Shown one piece after another: positions 44,355-54,650 of a DNA stretch of 64,000 nucleotides. The stretch is taken from contig NZ_JANADK010000001.1 of the NCBI RefSeq assembly GCF_024199795.1, forward strand, positions 8,060,001 through 8,124,000. The letters run 5' to 3'. The position numbers were made by a program, and so were the translations under genes. Source of the stretch: Bradyrhizobium sp. CCGB01 (GTDB lineage Bacteria; Pseudomonadota; Alphaproteobacteria; Rhizobiales; Xanthobacteraceae). How positions within the stretch are numbered: the first letter of the stretch is position 1; each line of letters opens with the position of its first letter. Under the pieces are notes generated by a model. The model saw nothing but the letters and a program-made list of their open reading frames with translations. It had not been told where the DNA came from and made no database searches.

Positions 44355-44681
44355 GTGGAGGTCGAGCTGAAGTTCGTCCGGAACGCCAACGCGCAAGCCA
44401 TGCCGGTCATTATCTCTCCCAACGCCCCCAATGCCATTCGGGTGACGTTGAGCGAGGAGGACATGTCGAAGCGCTACCCTTGGGATTACCACACGCTCAA
44501 GGTGTTGTGGAAGACGCCCGACTTCAAAGAGAACGAGCGATTTCACTAGCTGCGTAAGCCCCTTGAGGACGATCCGCGGTTTTGTCGCCTCCGTCTCCTC
44601 GATCCACGAAACAAGAAGAGCTCAAAGCAACGCTTCCACAGCCGGGCGATCTTTGACGAGCTCGCAAAGCGCTACACGTGA
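44355..44681 (+). pseudogene. DUF3644-type protein fragment with in-frame amber codon
   Basis: Reads ELKFVRNANAQAMPVIISPN, APNAIRVTLSEEDMSKRYPW, DFKENERFH, then TAG at 44547-44549, then in the same frame LRKPLEDDPRFCRLRLLDPR and AIFDELAKRYT to a TGA at 44681. Only one base change (a sense codon to TAG) splits it. The fold and phrases match DUF3644, seen in abortive-infection-type genes. The N-terminal part was replaced by IS66 sequence. Confidence 0.55.
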
Positions 44682-44932
44682 GTGGCTACGGGCTTCCTGA
44701 GTTGTACAATGATCTCGGATCGCATTCGCCCGTCTAGGCCCATCTCACCGCCCGACGGCGGAGGGAGATATCTCCGATTGGCGGGCAGAGGTCTCTTGAA
44801 CGAGTTTTCGGGGCGCAGCCCTACCTCGGCTGCCAGTAGCTCCACTAGTTTCGAGTTGCGAATGTAGAATCCGCGCCCGGTGTTCTCGCCAATGACATAC
44901 ACTGCTCTTCCGCCCGGATAGCGGGATAGAAG

Positions 44933-44954
44933 AAAGCCCGCCGAAGCGGGCTTT
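44933..44954. terminator. Bidirectional hairpin terminator
   Basis: AAAGCCCGC (44933-44941) pairs with GCGGGCTTT (44946-44954) around CGAA. Short A and T runs flank it on both strands. It lies six bases beyond the end of the IS256-type scar. Confidence 0.55.
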
Positions 44955-44959
44955 GAAGT

Positions 44960-45548
44960 TCATTGAACGGCTACCCCGATCGCGGCGACCAGCACGAGAT
45001 CGTCGCCGAGATGCAGCCCATCGATTTGGACCACCAGAAAGTCAAGCGCGGACAGGTCGGCAGCCATGAAGTCGGCCAGCCGCGCCGCCGACAGCGCTAC
45101 GAACCTCCGCGAGGCCGCCGACTTCGAAACTCCCGATCCGAGCGGTGCCGGCACGTCGGCAGCCGGACAGCGCGGCCGAACCGGCGCGTCGACACATTGA
45201 TCAGCATCAGGTTCATCGCCCAGCGACCGAGCCAATCCTCCTCCGCCGTTTCCCAGCTCGGGATCGTGACCTCGCGGCCGTCCACCCCGCCCGCGGACGC
45301 TCGACCTCGATCTTGCCGCCATGGAAGCCGATCCGTCCCCGCGTTCGGCCCCAACGGTGCGCCCGCCGCGCCGCGTCGCGACCGTGGCGCGGCCCGCAGA
45401 CCGCCGTGACGTCCGCCTCCATCATCATGCCGAGCGCCTCGATCCCTGCCGCAAGGCAGAACCGATCGAAGCTCGCCCGCACTTCTGCAAACGCTTCGTC
45501 CACAGCCCCGGTCGCCGGCCAACCAGCTGGTGTGATATCTCTCGTCAT
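44960..45548 (-). pseudogene. IS256-family (mutator-type) transposase N-terminal part
   Basis: The minus strand reads FAEVRASFDRFCLAAGIEAL, DVTAVCGPRHGRDAARRAHR, RGRIGFHGGKIEVERPRAG, then in other frames GREVTIPSWETAEEDWLGRW and LPTCRHRSDR remnants, and finally FLVVQIDGLHLGDDLVLVAA with the first catalytic Asp. At least two frameshifts; the C-terminal half is absent. Confidence 0.75.
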
Positions 45549-46321
45549 GGCCTTGCTCTCCTTTGTGGAATCAGCACCCCGAGCCTACCGGCTGAAGGTG
45601 GGCAACGCCGACCTCTTCAGAAATTCAACAGAACCCGGGACATCCCCCTTCTGACCGACTGAACGATTTCGCCGTCAGCGGCTTCGATCCGCTTACGGAG
45701 CGATATCCATTTTTCGTGGACACCAGGATTGAGCCGCGCCATCCTTTGCGATCTGGCAGCTCTCAGGATTACCAAGATTCTGTGGGGTAGGCTTCGCAAT
45801 CCATGCTAGCTAAGTAGAAAAAGCCGGCTCATCTCATTAGCGGAACTCCCAAAGCTGCTCCTTGCCTCACCCCGATCATCGCATCGACCGGAAAAAGAAT
45901 GCCAGGGGAGAGGTCCCTTGGCATAGCGCGAAGCGCCCGCACGTCTTCTGCCATCGAAAGTTTGAGGCCACTAGGCCCACCCGCCTTGGCGGACGGGCCG
46001 CGAGATGGTGCTGCGGCCGGCATTAGGCCAGTTGGACGGACGCTCCACTGGTTGAGAACTCCCGCGGAGAACGGCTTGGCCAGCGTTTGAGCGCCGCAAC
46101 AATAGTGCTCGGAGCACGGTGTTCTAGGGTAAAAACTTGTTCGTCGTCTTCTCAGGCCTGTCCATTCTCTCAGGAACACGCCCCTACAAACCGAGAGCCG
46201 CTCGAAACTCCATAAGTTAGCGAATCGAGAAGCGAGCGTCCTGTATTGACGAGGAGCCCCGACGTGCCCTACCACTTCGCGCATTTCTCCCGGACAGCAC
46301 GATCACCTTGCGCAAAATCGG
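45549..46321. other. No supportable gene; upstream of the NolL-like gene
   Basis: No nod box could be recognised upstream of 46322. Minus frames of 60 and 151 codons lack support. Nothing else is seen. Confidence 0.4.
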
Positions 46322-47491
46322 ATGGTCCGCCAACGGCGCAGGCGCGCAACCGCATGTGAGGTTTCATTGCATTATCACGCCACACCAACGACTTGGCAGC
46401 GGCCGCAGTCAGCCCAAGCAGACTGCCGAGACCTGAGGTGCGATTTTGCCAAAGGGATGCTCATCATCTTGGTGATTATCGGACATCTGATACAGTACGT
46501 GATCTACGGAGATAGCGACTATTGGTATTCGCCGTACTTCAAGGCGATCTACATGTTTCATATGCCTCTCTTCATGGCGATAAGCGGATACTTGTCTTCG
46601 GGAGCTCTCCTGCGAAAATCGCTCGCTCGCAGCGTCAGGGAGCGTGTAATGCAATTATTGTTGCCGACGCTTTTTTGGTGCACGTTTATGGAGACTGCCA
46701 AGTTTGCCGCCTTTGAGTTGGCCGGGGCCTCTCGTTTAACCAACGTGGCTGGTGGACTGTCGGACTCTGTGAACGATCTCATTGGCTCATATTGGTTCGT
46801 ATGGGCAACGTTTTCTTCATTTGTTGCCATGAGGCTTCTTCTGGCGGTCTGCGGTCGCGTATCGATGTGGATCATATGCATTTCGGCAATTTTTGTTGCA
46901 CTCGTTCCGGTGACATTTTCGATAGCCCCGTTGGTAAGATATACATATCCGTTCTTCTGCCTGGGCTTCTTGTTTGCTCAGTCAAGCGAATGGCGAACGT
47001 ACATAATGTCGAGCAGCAAATCTCTCTTGATGTTCTCACTCCTTGCAATTACGTGTGCGTGCTATCTTAGCTGGGGCAAAGAGACTTATGTCTACAACAA
47101 TCTTGTTCTAGTTCATGATACAGCGTCGGCTAAGCAAGTGTTGCTTATGTTCCTGGGCTCTGCAGCTGCCTCTGCAATCGTGATGCAGTTAGTGCTGCAG
47201 TCCTGGAGTTTTGGGGGGACAAATCGATTGGCTCGCCTCGTTGCGGTGGAGCTTGGCCAGAGCACTCTGCTACTTTATCTGATCCAGGGTACCGTTTTTC
47301 GTCTCATGGATTTGGTCCCTTTAGGAGAGCCTTGGGATTTCTTGACCAGAGTCGCCGTGGCCGCCACGCTTGGATTGGGGATTGTTGTCATCGGCACGAC
47401 GATTCGGCGGGTTGTGCGCGATCTTGGATGGGTATCTCGGATTGTTCTCGGAGCGCCACCCCGCTCGCTCTGCTCAACGCTCAATAACTAG
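46322..47491 (+). CDS. nolL: NolL/NodX-type acyltransferase (membrane acetyltransferase family 3)
   Basis: An integral membrane protein of about 355-389 residues with roughly ten hydrophobic segments. The opening RDLRCDFAKGMLIILVIIGH then IYMFHMPLFMAISGYLSSGA carries the family 3 acyltransferase hallmarks: the catalytic-type His in the first helix (IIGH) and the FHMPLFMxISGYL motif. This arrangement matches NolL/NodX, which O-acetylate Nod factor fucose or glucosamine residues at the inner membrane. The first 34 residues are Arg/Gln-rich and unlike the family, so the true start may be downstream or non-ATG. It stands alone among scars, with no nod box seen. A general polysaccharide O-acetyltransferase is the alternative. 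Confidence 0.65.
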   Translation: MVRQRRRRATACEVSLHYHATPTTWQRPQSAQADCRDLRCDFAKGMLIILVIIGHLIQYVIYGDSDYWYSPYFKAIYMFHMPLFMAISGYLSSGALLRKSLARSVRERVMQLLLPTLFWCTFMETAKFAAFELAGASRLTNVAGGLSDSVNDLIGSYWFVWATFSSFVAMRLLLAVCGRVSMWIICISAIFVALVPVTFSIAPLVRYTYPFFCLGFLFAQSSEWRTYIMSSSKSLLMFSLLAITCACYLSWGKETYVYNNLVLVHDTASAKQVLLMFLGSAAASAIVMQLVLQSWSFGGTNRLARLVAVELGQSTLLLYLIQGTVFRLMDLVPLGEPWDFLTRVAVAATLGLGIVVIGTTIRRVVRDLGWVSRIVLGAPPRSLCSTLNN

Positions 47492-47815
47492 TTCTCTGAG
47501 TTTTTCAAACCTCACGTCCGCGCTGGAACAAACGCTATGATCGCCGATTGAGTATTCCACTCCTCCTGCGGCCTGGATCACAGGGCCAAACCGATGTTAC
47601 AGTGGATCGCATCGACAAGGCGTGCGCGCCATCGGGCAGGTATCCATCGTCGTCCGTGCAGGTGGGCTAAGCGACTGAGCCAGAATCGCATTTATCTTTG
47701 TAGCCTGTTTTGGGATTGCAAGGTTTTGATGCTTCGGGCATTGGAAGCTTGCGATTTCATTTTCAGGATTCCGTCGAATCGCCAGTCATGATTTCGTGGT
47801 CGCATCGGAGGTGGC
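47492..47815. other. No gene seen
   Basis: 324 bases between the acyltransferase and an IS5-type scar. No frames with support, no terminator recognised. Confidence 0.4.
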
Positions 47816-48255
47816 GATGCGACCGAAGAAGCACAGGACGAGGGGATCGGGCGATCTGTTCCGGGCCAGGCTGGACCAGATCATCAACATGAAGCACGAG
47901 CTGGTTCAGCTCGCCGGCAAGGTCGTTTGGGACTGGATCGACGGCGAGATCGCGCCGCTCTATAGCGAGAACGGCGGCCGGGCATCGCAACCCGCTTCGT
48001 GATCGGACTGCTCCTGCTCAAGCACATTTACGGCCTGTCCGATGAGGGGTGTGCGAGCGTTGGGTCCACTACCCGTATTTCCAGTGCTTCACCGGCGAAG
48101 AGTTCTTCCAACACGCGTTCCCGCAGGAGCGCTCGGCTCTGCGACAAGCTGGAGCTGTTGCTGGCCGAGAGCCTGAGGGTAGCGCACGAAGCCGGCGCGT
48201 TGTGCAGCCAGGACCTCAAGCGGGTCACGGTCGATACCACCGTGCACCACCGACG
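47816..48255 (+). pseudogene. IS5/IS1182-type transposase N-terminal fragment
   Basis: Starts MRPKKHRTRGSGDLFRARLD then QIINMKHELVQLAGKVVWDW. Other frames continue FVIGLLLLKHIYGLSDEG, CERWVHYPYFQCFTGEEFFQ and CDKLELLLAESLRVAHEAGA, up to LKRVTVDTTV with the first catalytic Asp, where it is cut by the next gene. At least three frameshifts. Confidence 0.75.
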
Positions 48256-48259
48256 AAGG

Positions 48260-49103
48260 CTGCACTGCTTCGCTCCGTGCTGCTTGCAGCGCCTTGTAGC
48301 GCTCCTCAATTGCAGGCCAAAGCTCCTCCACGAACCCAACGATCCGCCCGAGCATGGGCATCATCTCCTCTGGCGGCCTCCAGCCCGTGTCTTTTGAACT
48401 CGGGTTCTTTATGTACTCGAGCCGCCACACCTTGAAGAACTGCTCAGGCGTCCGGATGATATTGCGCCGCCGTTGCTTGATTTCGTCAAAACCCCAATGC
48501 CGGGATTCGTCTGCTTGCGGGGCCCCACTCCTTCCAATCATCGAACTTGTCGAGAAAAATCCGCCGCTTGAGGTATTTGAGGGTGCCCATCCGCTCTTCG
48601 AGTTGGCTTTCGTATAGCATGGCAACCAGGGTGTCGTGGGCATAGATGTAGGTCTCCCATTCGCTGTTGGAAATGTAATTGGAGACGTCGTCGAGTCCGC
48701 GATATTCGCCGTTGAGATCCTTCTCGTAGATCATGAGGTGCCAGTTGCACCGCTGACAGACGAGCCCCCGGATATTGAACGCGGTCAACTTATCGCCGGT
48801 GCCGAATATCGGATCGTGATCATGCTCGATGATGAGATTTCGCTCGCGTGGACAGTGAACGCATTTCAATTTCTGCTCCTCGGCAAGCTTCACGACCAGA
48901 CGCTTGACGTCGGGGCCAAGCCGGTCCCTCGCTTTGAACCGCTTTTTCAGCAGTCCGCGCGGAAGCTTCTTCCAAAGAACCAAGCTCACGACTTCTGTCC
49001 GAGGTGAACAAGATGCAGGAGGACATAAGCACTCCTCTCGGTAGAAGTGAGATAGAAGGTGGATGATTCTAACGTGGGCGCCGTCGGGCGCCGCATCGGG
49101 CAT
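48260..49103 (-). pseudogene. Endonuclease VII-like HNH nuclease, frameshifted
   Basis: From ATG 49103 the frame encodes KLKCVHCPRERNLIIEHDHD then FNIRGLVCQRCNWHLMIYEK: paired CxxC zinc ligands around an EHDHD nuclease core, the recombination endonuclease VII fold. Near 48525 the frame shifts; the continuation ADESRHWGFDEIKQRRRNII, TPEQFFKVWRLEYIKNP and LGRIVGFVEELWPAIEERYK runs to the IS5 scar at 48260. The intact product would be about 270 residues. The nuclease core itself is unbroken, so a truncated 205-residue protein could still fold. Confidence 0.65.
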
Positions 49104-49382
49104 CGCCGAGTCATCCTTGCTCGCCGAATGGGCAGCGCCGCTGCCCCGGGGGGTAGCAAACGCAAGGGTCGCGAAGTTGCGATGCGATTTTTGTGGGGCA
49201 CCTTTAAGGGGAGCCGAAACCCGGGATGCAGCGCCTTTCGTGCGCGAGCGGCAGAGCCAAAAACTACTTATTCAATATTTTCCATTACTTATTTCATTAT
49301 TTCCGAGGACGAGTTTGCGGCTCAGGAAATGCTAATTTCGTCGGCAACCAGCCCGGTTACTTATCCGAAAAGGAATAAGCCA

Positions 49383-49697
49383 ATGAAAAACGCAGAACTG
49401 AAATCGCTCGAGCAACGCGCTCCTCAGATGTCGCTCGATGAACTCGACAAGCTCGCAAGAAATTACGTTCGCCGCTTGTCACCGTCAGCAGCGAGCAACG
49501 CAAACGCCGAGGTCAACGCGGCGCAGGCGTGCTCGGTGCGACGGACGCATCTATTCGTAACCCGTATACTCGGCAGCGACCGTCACTTTAGTGTCGGGCG
49601 TTTCAGCAACTCATCCTCGCGCGAGGGAGCGTTACCTTTGAGGCCAAGACCCGAAGCTGCTACAGTATTGCAGCGTGTCTTCCTTTCATGCCGATGA
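49383..49697 (+). CDS. Small hypothetical protein (low support)
   Basis: Starts MKNAELKSLEQRAPQMSLDE with GGAATAAGCCA before it, preceded by an unusually AT-rich stretch (49260-49330) that may be a promoter region. The first 45 residues are helical and plausible; the remainder is Arg/Ser-rich and probably out of the original frame. Family unknown. Confidence 0.3.
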   Translation: MKNAELKSLEQRAPQMSLDELDKLARNYVRRLSPSAASNANAEVNAAQACSVRRTHLFVTRILGSDRHFSVGRFSNSSSREGALPLRPRPEAATVLQRVFLSCR

Positions 49698-51735
49698 CCT
49701 GTCTGATCGCAGGGATGTTTGTTGCCGGCTTCCCCAAGAGGAAGGTTTGTTGCTCGACCGCATGCACGACCGCTCGCGCAGCCAATGCGCGAGAAGGGGC
49801 GCCAATGCCATATTCAACGTGGAGTGCGCAATGAACTGGATCATACTCAGGGCTGCTACAAAGACGTCATCCGGCTGAAAGTCCGGCGTCCGTGTTGCGA
49901 CCTGATTGATCGCGCTTTTGACCGCTTCGTTCGTGGCATTGGGCTCCAGCTCACCAGCCATCACACCTGCGAGCTGAGTGAGATCGGGGGAATAGTGCTG
50001 TTTGGGCATCGCGTCATACAGCGCCCGCAAGGCTTCAGGCCTCCCCTGCAAGCTCGTGGCGATCCCGAAACCTGCCAATCTTTCCGGCGAGGCAGGTTCG
50101 ATTTCACCGCAGTTCGATCGAGCGGTGAAACATCTCTAAAGCTCTGGCCGAGCCTCTGAATGTAGAAGAGACCTTCAACCCAGCTCTTTACGCAGGCCAG
50201 GAAGCTGTGAACGTCCGAGCGCTTGATCAATGCCTCGACCCGCGCCGCCCGAAGGTTGGTTTGCATCGAGGAAAAGCGTTGCCGCCAAGACGGCTTCGCA
50301 TCGAGGCAGCAATGGACGACCCGGCATCCCCGGCAAGCTCGGCTTCCGCGAGCAAATACCAAGCAATAATGATATGCCCGAGCGGCATGTCACTCATATC
50401 CGACACCCTTCGCCAAGACGCAACTGCTTCAGTAAGGCCCTGCCTGGAACTCGGCTATCCCGTCTGCAACGAGACCAAGCGTCATCATCGCCATACCGCC
50501 GGCTGCAAGTTTCGATTCCGCGGCCTGGGCCGCATTTGAACTAGCGCTCCGCGTCCTCCCAATCGCCCGTCTCGGCTGCGCTTATCCCGGCCTCCCTGAA
50601 CATAAACGCGTGTTCAACGAAATCATTTCGGGCTGCTTTGTCAGCGGTGTCCCGCAAGAGAGCCAGGGCGGGCAGCATGATCTTCCCAACGGTAATCGGC
50701 CTTGGCACGCGCCTCGACAGGGCAGGATCGGCGCCAAGTTGTTGCTCGGCCTCATCCAGTGCTTTCAGAGCTCCCTCCGGATTGACTGCATACTCGTCAA
50801 GCATGACGCATGGGGCAATGTAGCAGCGCAACGCAATTGACGAAGACCCCAGCGAAGCGCCTGCGCCGCCATTGCAAGATATAGCTGCGCGCGCCTTTCG
50901 AAGTCGATGCTCTGCCGGGATTTCCGCTAACCACGCGTGATTGACAAATGACCGAGAAATCGCTTGGCAACTCGGCCACGTTCACTAAAAGCGCAGAGCG
51001 CTGTTCGGCAGAAAGGCTGTCGAGGCGGTCAAACAAAGCTTTGAGTTCAAGGACGCTGTCAATTCCAAAAGCCGGCAATAGAAACAATATCCCGCAGACT
51101 GTGGGCGCTTTTATGCCCGATCGGTTGATCAACCGATCCAAAATTCAAACCTTTCCCGGAGAGCGCATCGAACCGCGGAATAAGCCCGACCCACTCGGGC
51201 GGGAGGGCCGACAGTGACGTATCACTGAGGGCTTTCCGATCGCAGACATCTCGAGTTCGGGATGCGTGGACGCCGCCTGCGCAACCTCCTTTGCAACGCC
51301 TGCCACGACTCTGCAACCTCTTCGCGGTTCCGGGCAGGGGCGCGAAGAACCAGTTGCGCGATGCGGAGCAACACGGACACGCGAGCGTCTTCTGCAAAGA
51401 TCGGTCGATCTGTCCTGCGGAGTCGAATCGCGGTGATCCAGTCGGCAAGATCTTTCCTGATGGATTTCTTCGTGGTTGAAATGTCGATTGCGAGTTTTAA
51501 AAGCGCCGGTTGCGACCTCCCGCGCAAGGCGTGAAGGAACGCCGCGTTTGCCTTGAGAATGTCGAACACCGAACCTGCGGTACGCCTCCGCGATACCAGG
51601 CCGCCCGCGAACTTTCGGCGACCCGTCCGCGTGCGGTCCTTCTGGACGACCTGAATCTCATCGGCGGGCCGCAAGCACTACCGATTACATCTGCGAGCCT
51701 TCAGTCGCCCATCTTTCGAGTTCCACCGGTCGAGC
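49690..51735 (-). pseudogene. Large helical protein of unknown family, multiply frameshifted
   Basis: Consecutive minus-strand frames each look coding but switch repeatedly: AAFLHALRGRSQPALLKLAI near 51520, DARVSVLLRIAQLVLRAPAR near 51370, ELKALFDRLDSLSAEQRSAL near 51050, EYAVNPEGALKALDEAEQQL near 50790, FVEHAFMFREAGISAAETGD near 50600, and VAALSMIQFIAHSTLNMALA near 49850. Together they suggest one gene of about 680 codons made of helical (TPR-like) repeats with at least five indels. The identity is unknown. Confidence 0.45.
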
Positions 51736-51877
51736 AATAATGCGATCGCAGCATTGCAATCGGGATGATTGCATATGCGAAAAGCGACGGCTTACCGCCA
51801 AACATAGCAAAGCTGAAAACTTCAAGACGAAGCAAGCCACACCGGCGTGCCGGTTGTCAGCCTCAAGCGATCAAGAC

Positions 51878-53176
51878 CTAGGCTGCAATCTGCACAGGGA
51901 GTGCGGAATAGCCGTGCACGAAGTTTGAAGCAATTCGCTCAGGTTCGCCGACAACCTTGACCTCCAGACGCGCATTCAAAATCTCTTCCCAGAGGACCTT
52001 CAACTGCAGTTGCGCAAGATGTCGGCCAACGCACCGATGAATGCCGAATCCAAACGAGAGATGCTGCCGTACGTTCTTACGGTCGATGAGGAAGCTGTCG
52101 GCGTTATCGATCACCTCTTCGTCCCGGTTGCCAGAGATGTACCACATGACGACCTTGTCGCCTTTCCTGATTTTTTTTCCACCCACCACGCAATCTGCCG
52201 CGGCGTTGCGGCGCATGTGTACGATTGGCGTCTGATATCGAATAATCTCGGACACGGCGCTCGACATCAGCCCCGGATTCTCGTGTAGTTTTCGCAGCTC
52301 ACAGGGGTTCTGATTCATGAACAGAACACCGCCGGTAATCGAGTTGCGGGTCGTGTCATTGCCTCCCACGATCAGCAGAATCAGATTCCCGAGAAACTCG
52401 TCCGGCTTCATATGACGCGTGGCGGGCGAGTGCGCCATCAAGGAAATCAGGTCGAGGCGCGGCTCGCGATTAATGCGCTCGTTCCAAAGTCGGGTGAAAT
52501 ACTCCTGGCACTCCGACAAGATTGCGCTGCGCTTATCCCAGCTGTCGATCGCATGCCCTGCTCTCGGAGGTGTGACAGCTACGTCCGACCAATAGGTCAA
52601 GAGCCGCCGGTCGTCAAAAGGAAAGTCAAAGAGTGTGGCGAGCATCTGTGTCGTCAACTCGATGGAAACCATGTCCACCCAATTGAAGGCATCATTGCGC
52701 GGCAAGCCCTGCAAGATTGCCCTGGCCCGAGAGCGGATCAGGCTTTCGAGCCTCGTCAGGTTTTCCGGTGCAACGATCGGACTTACGGTATTGCGCTGAT
52801 CAGCATGTTTGGGAGGCCCCATCTTGATGAAACTCGGAGTCCAGTGCTCGTCGGGCACGTCGACGATCGTGACACCTTGCTCCGACGTGAATGTCTTGTG
52901 GTTTGTATCTACTGCTACAATATCGTGGTATTTCGTGACGGCCCAATATGGTCCGTAGCGGCTATCTTGGCAGTAGTGAACCGGATCTTCCCTTCGCAAG
53001 CGCTCGAAGCACCCCCATATGCTATCATCTTGAAAGCGCTTGGTTTCGCTTACATCCAGATTGGCCAGCGGAATACTCGAGGCATCATCGACCCTAACGT
53101 TTGCCAATGGCCGTTTCAGATCGTCTCCGCAGATTTTGTTCACTCGAGAGCTTACGGGTGCACAGCTCGCGTCCAT
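51878..53176 (-). CDS. Cytochrome P450 (class I bacterial type)
   Basis: About 432 residues from the Met at 53176; an upstream in-frame extension to 53332 adds 52 residues unlike the family. Landmarks: LLIVGGNDTTRNSITGGVLF (I-helix with the acid-Thr proton-relay pair), SEIIRYQTPIVHMRR (ExxR), and LSFGFGIHRCVGRHLAQLQL with the heme-ligand Cys. GPYWAVTKYHDIVAVDTNHK is the usual B-helix lead-in. It resembles P450s acting on steroid- or terpene-like substrates (CYP125/CYP108/CYP111 group) but the substrate cannot be read. No ferredoxin or reductase gene is adjacent. It is complete, in contrast with the broken neighbour genes. Confidence 0.8.
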   Translation of the reverse strand: MDASCAPVSSRVNKICGDDLKRPLANVRVDDASSIPLANLDVSETKRFQDDSIWGCFERLRREDPVHYCQDSRYGPYWAVTKYHDIVAVDTNHKTFTSEQGVTIVDVPDEHWTPSFIKMGPPKHADQRNTVSPIVAPENLTRLESLIRSRARAILQGLPRNDAFNWVDMVSIELTTQMLATLFDFPFDDRRLLTYWSDVAVTPPRAGHAIDSWDKRSAILSECQEYFTRLWNERINREPRLDLISLMAHSPATRHMKPDEFLGNLILLIVGGNDTTRNSITGGVLFMNQNPCELRKLHENPGLMSSAVSEIIRYQTPIVHMRRNAAADCVVGGKKIRKGDKVVMWYISGNRDEEVIDNADSFLIDRKNVRQHLSFGFGIHRCVGRHLAQLQLKVLWEEILNARLEVKVVGEPERIASNFVHGYSALPVQIAA

Positions 53177-53637
53177 GGTTCCGGGTACCCTTACGGTTAC
53201 AGGTCGTCGCTTCACAGAGTATCCTAATGGGCGGGCAGTCACCCCTACCGTTTCCGGCAGTAAGGACTGCCATTGACTTTCCAACGAGTCTGCGCATTCT
53301 GCTGATGCGGGCATCGATGCGCCTGAAAGCAATCACTATTGATCGTGCCCCTTAGCGTGGTGCAACTGGCGACGGGCGCCGCGCTCACCGGCAAGCGCCA
53401 GGCAGGTCAGCTGGTGATCGCCGGAAGGCTGACTATTAGCTCATCGCTCAACAGCGTGAGCTTGCCCACGGATTTAATCCAGGTTGAAGTTCGCTCTGGC
53501 CACGACAAAGACCAGAGGATGAAGCGCAGCCGCTTTTCGGAAGAGATGGGGTATTCGGTTCCGATTACCTGATCTACTTGCCGCGCGGCACGTTTTGACT
53601 AACGATGACGGGCCAATTCCATTCGAGGAGGAAAATC

Positions 53638-54650
53638 ATGATCTACGTCGGCCTCGATGTTTCGGGTAGATTTCGTTGCGATATGTGCGGTGGACGAGAC
53701 CGGAAAGCTTAAAAAACGACGTTGGCGGACGCGCTATCGATTGTGCAGCACCTCGAACCATGGGCTAATCAAGTTGAGCGGGTGGGCCTTGAGAGAGGAC
53801 CGACCTCAGAATGGCTGACCGCGAATTTAATGAAATGGGGCTGCCGCCCGTCAGTCGAGAAGCCCGCCAGGTTAAGGCGGCACTTTCAGCCATGCAGCTA
53901 AAGACCGATCGGAACGACGCCCGTGGGAGATCGCGCAGGTAGTGAGAATGGGAGGGTTCAAGCCTGTTCACGTAAGCATTGGCAGAAGGGCGCGGACGTT
54001 GGCGGCTGCTCGCAAGCATATCGTTCGATCCATCGCTGCCGCGGAGGAGTCATCCGAGTACTTCTGCGTCCGCTGGGTCTCAAAGCTGGAATCGTCTCGC
54101 GGATTCGGTTCGCCACGCGAGTTCGTGAGTTAGTCGGAGATGACGCCATGCTGGAGTCGGATCATGAATCTGCTCCTCGCCGGACGCGAAGCGCTGATGC
54201 GGGAGTGTGCGCGACTACATCGTCTAATTCCGAAGGCCGTGCGCAGCGACTCGGCATGTCGGCTTTGATGACGATGCCGGGGATCGGCCCGGTCTCTGCG
54301 TTGACCTTCGCTCCACCGTGGACGATTTCAGGCAATTCCTGCATTCCGAATCCGTGGGCGCTTATCTCGGGTTGACGCCCCGGCGATACCAATCTGGCGA
54401 GATTGATCGCGTAGGATGGATCACACAAGTCGGAGATGGAGCGCACCGCCCTGTTTGAAGCTGCCAACGTCGTTCTCAGGCCATTAACCCGATGGACTTC
54501 GATGAAGGCTTAGGCGGTGCGTGTTGCACACTGGCACCGAAGGAAGCAAGGGTGCGAAGGTCGCGCTGGCCAGAAAGATGGCTGTCGTCCCTCATCGAAT
54601 GTGGGTCGATGCAACCGAATTCCGATGGAGGGCGGCGGCGTAAGAACGCC
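53638..54650 (+). pseudogene. IS110-family transposase, degenerate
   Basis: Begins MIYVGLDVSG (the DEDD-type N-terminus, first Asp). Broken frames carry NQVERVGLERGPTSEWLTAN, KPARLRRHF, then MTMPGIGPVSALTF (transposase_20 motif), SVGAYLGLTPRRYQSGEIDR and an Arg-rich end near 54600. Stops and indels occur throughout, including a TAA at about 53710. Confidence 0.75.

Noticed and set aside
45549..46321. Possible nod box before the NolL-like gene
   Set aside because: Searched by eye for the ATC-n9-GAT repeats and the conserved 3' block; only isolated short matches were found.
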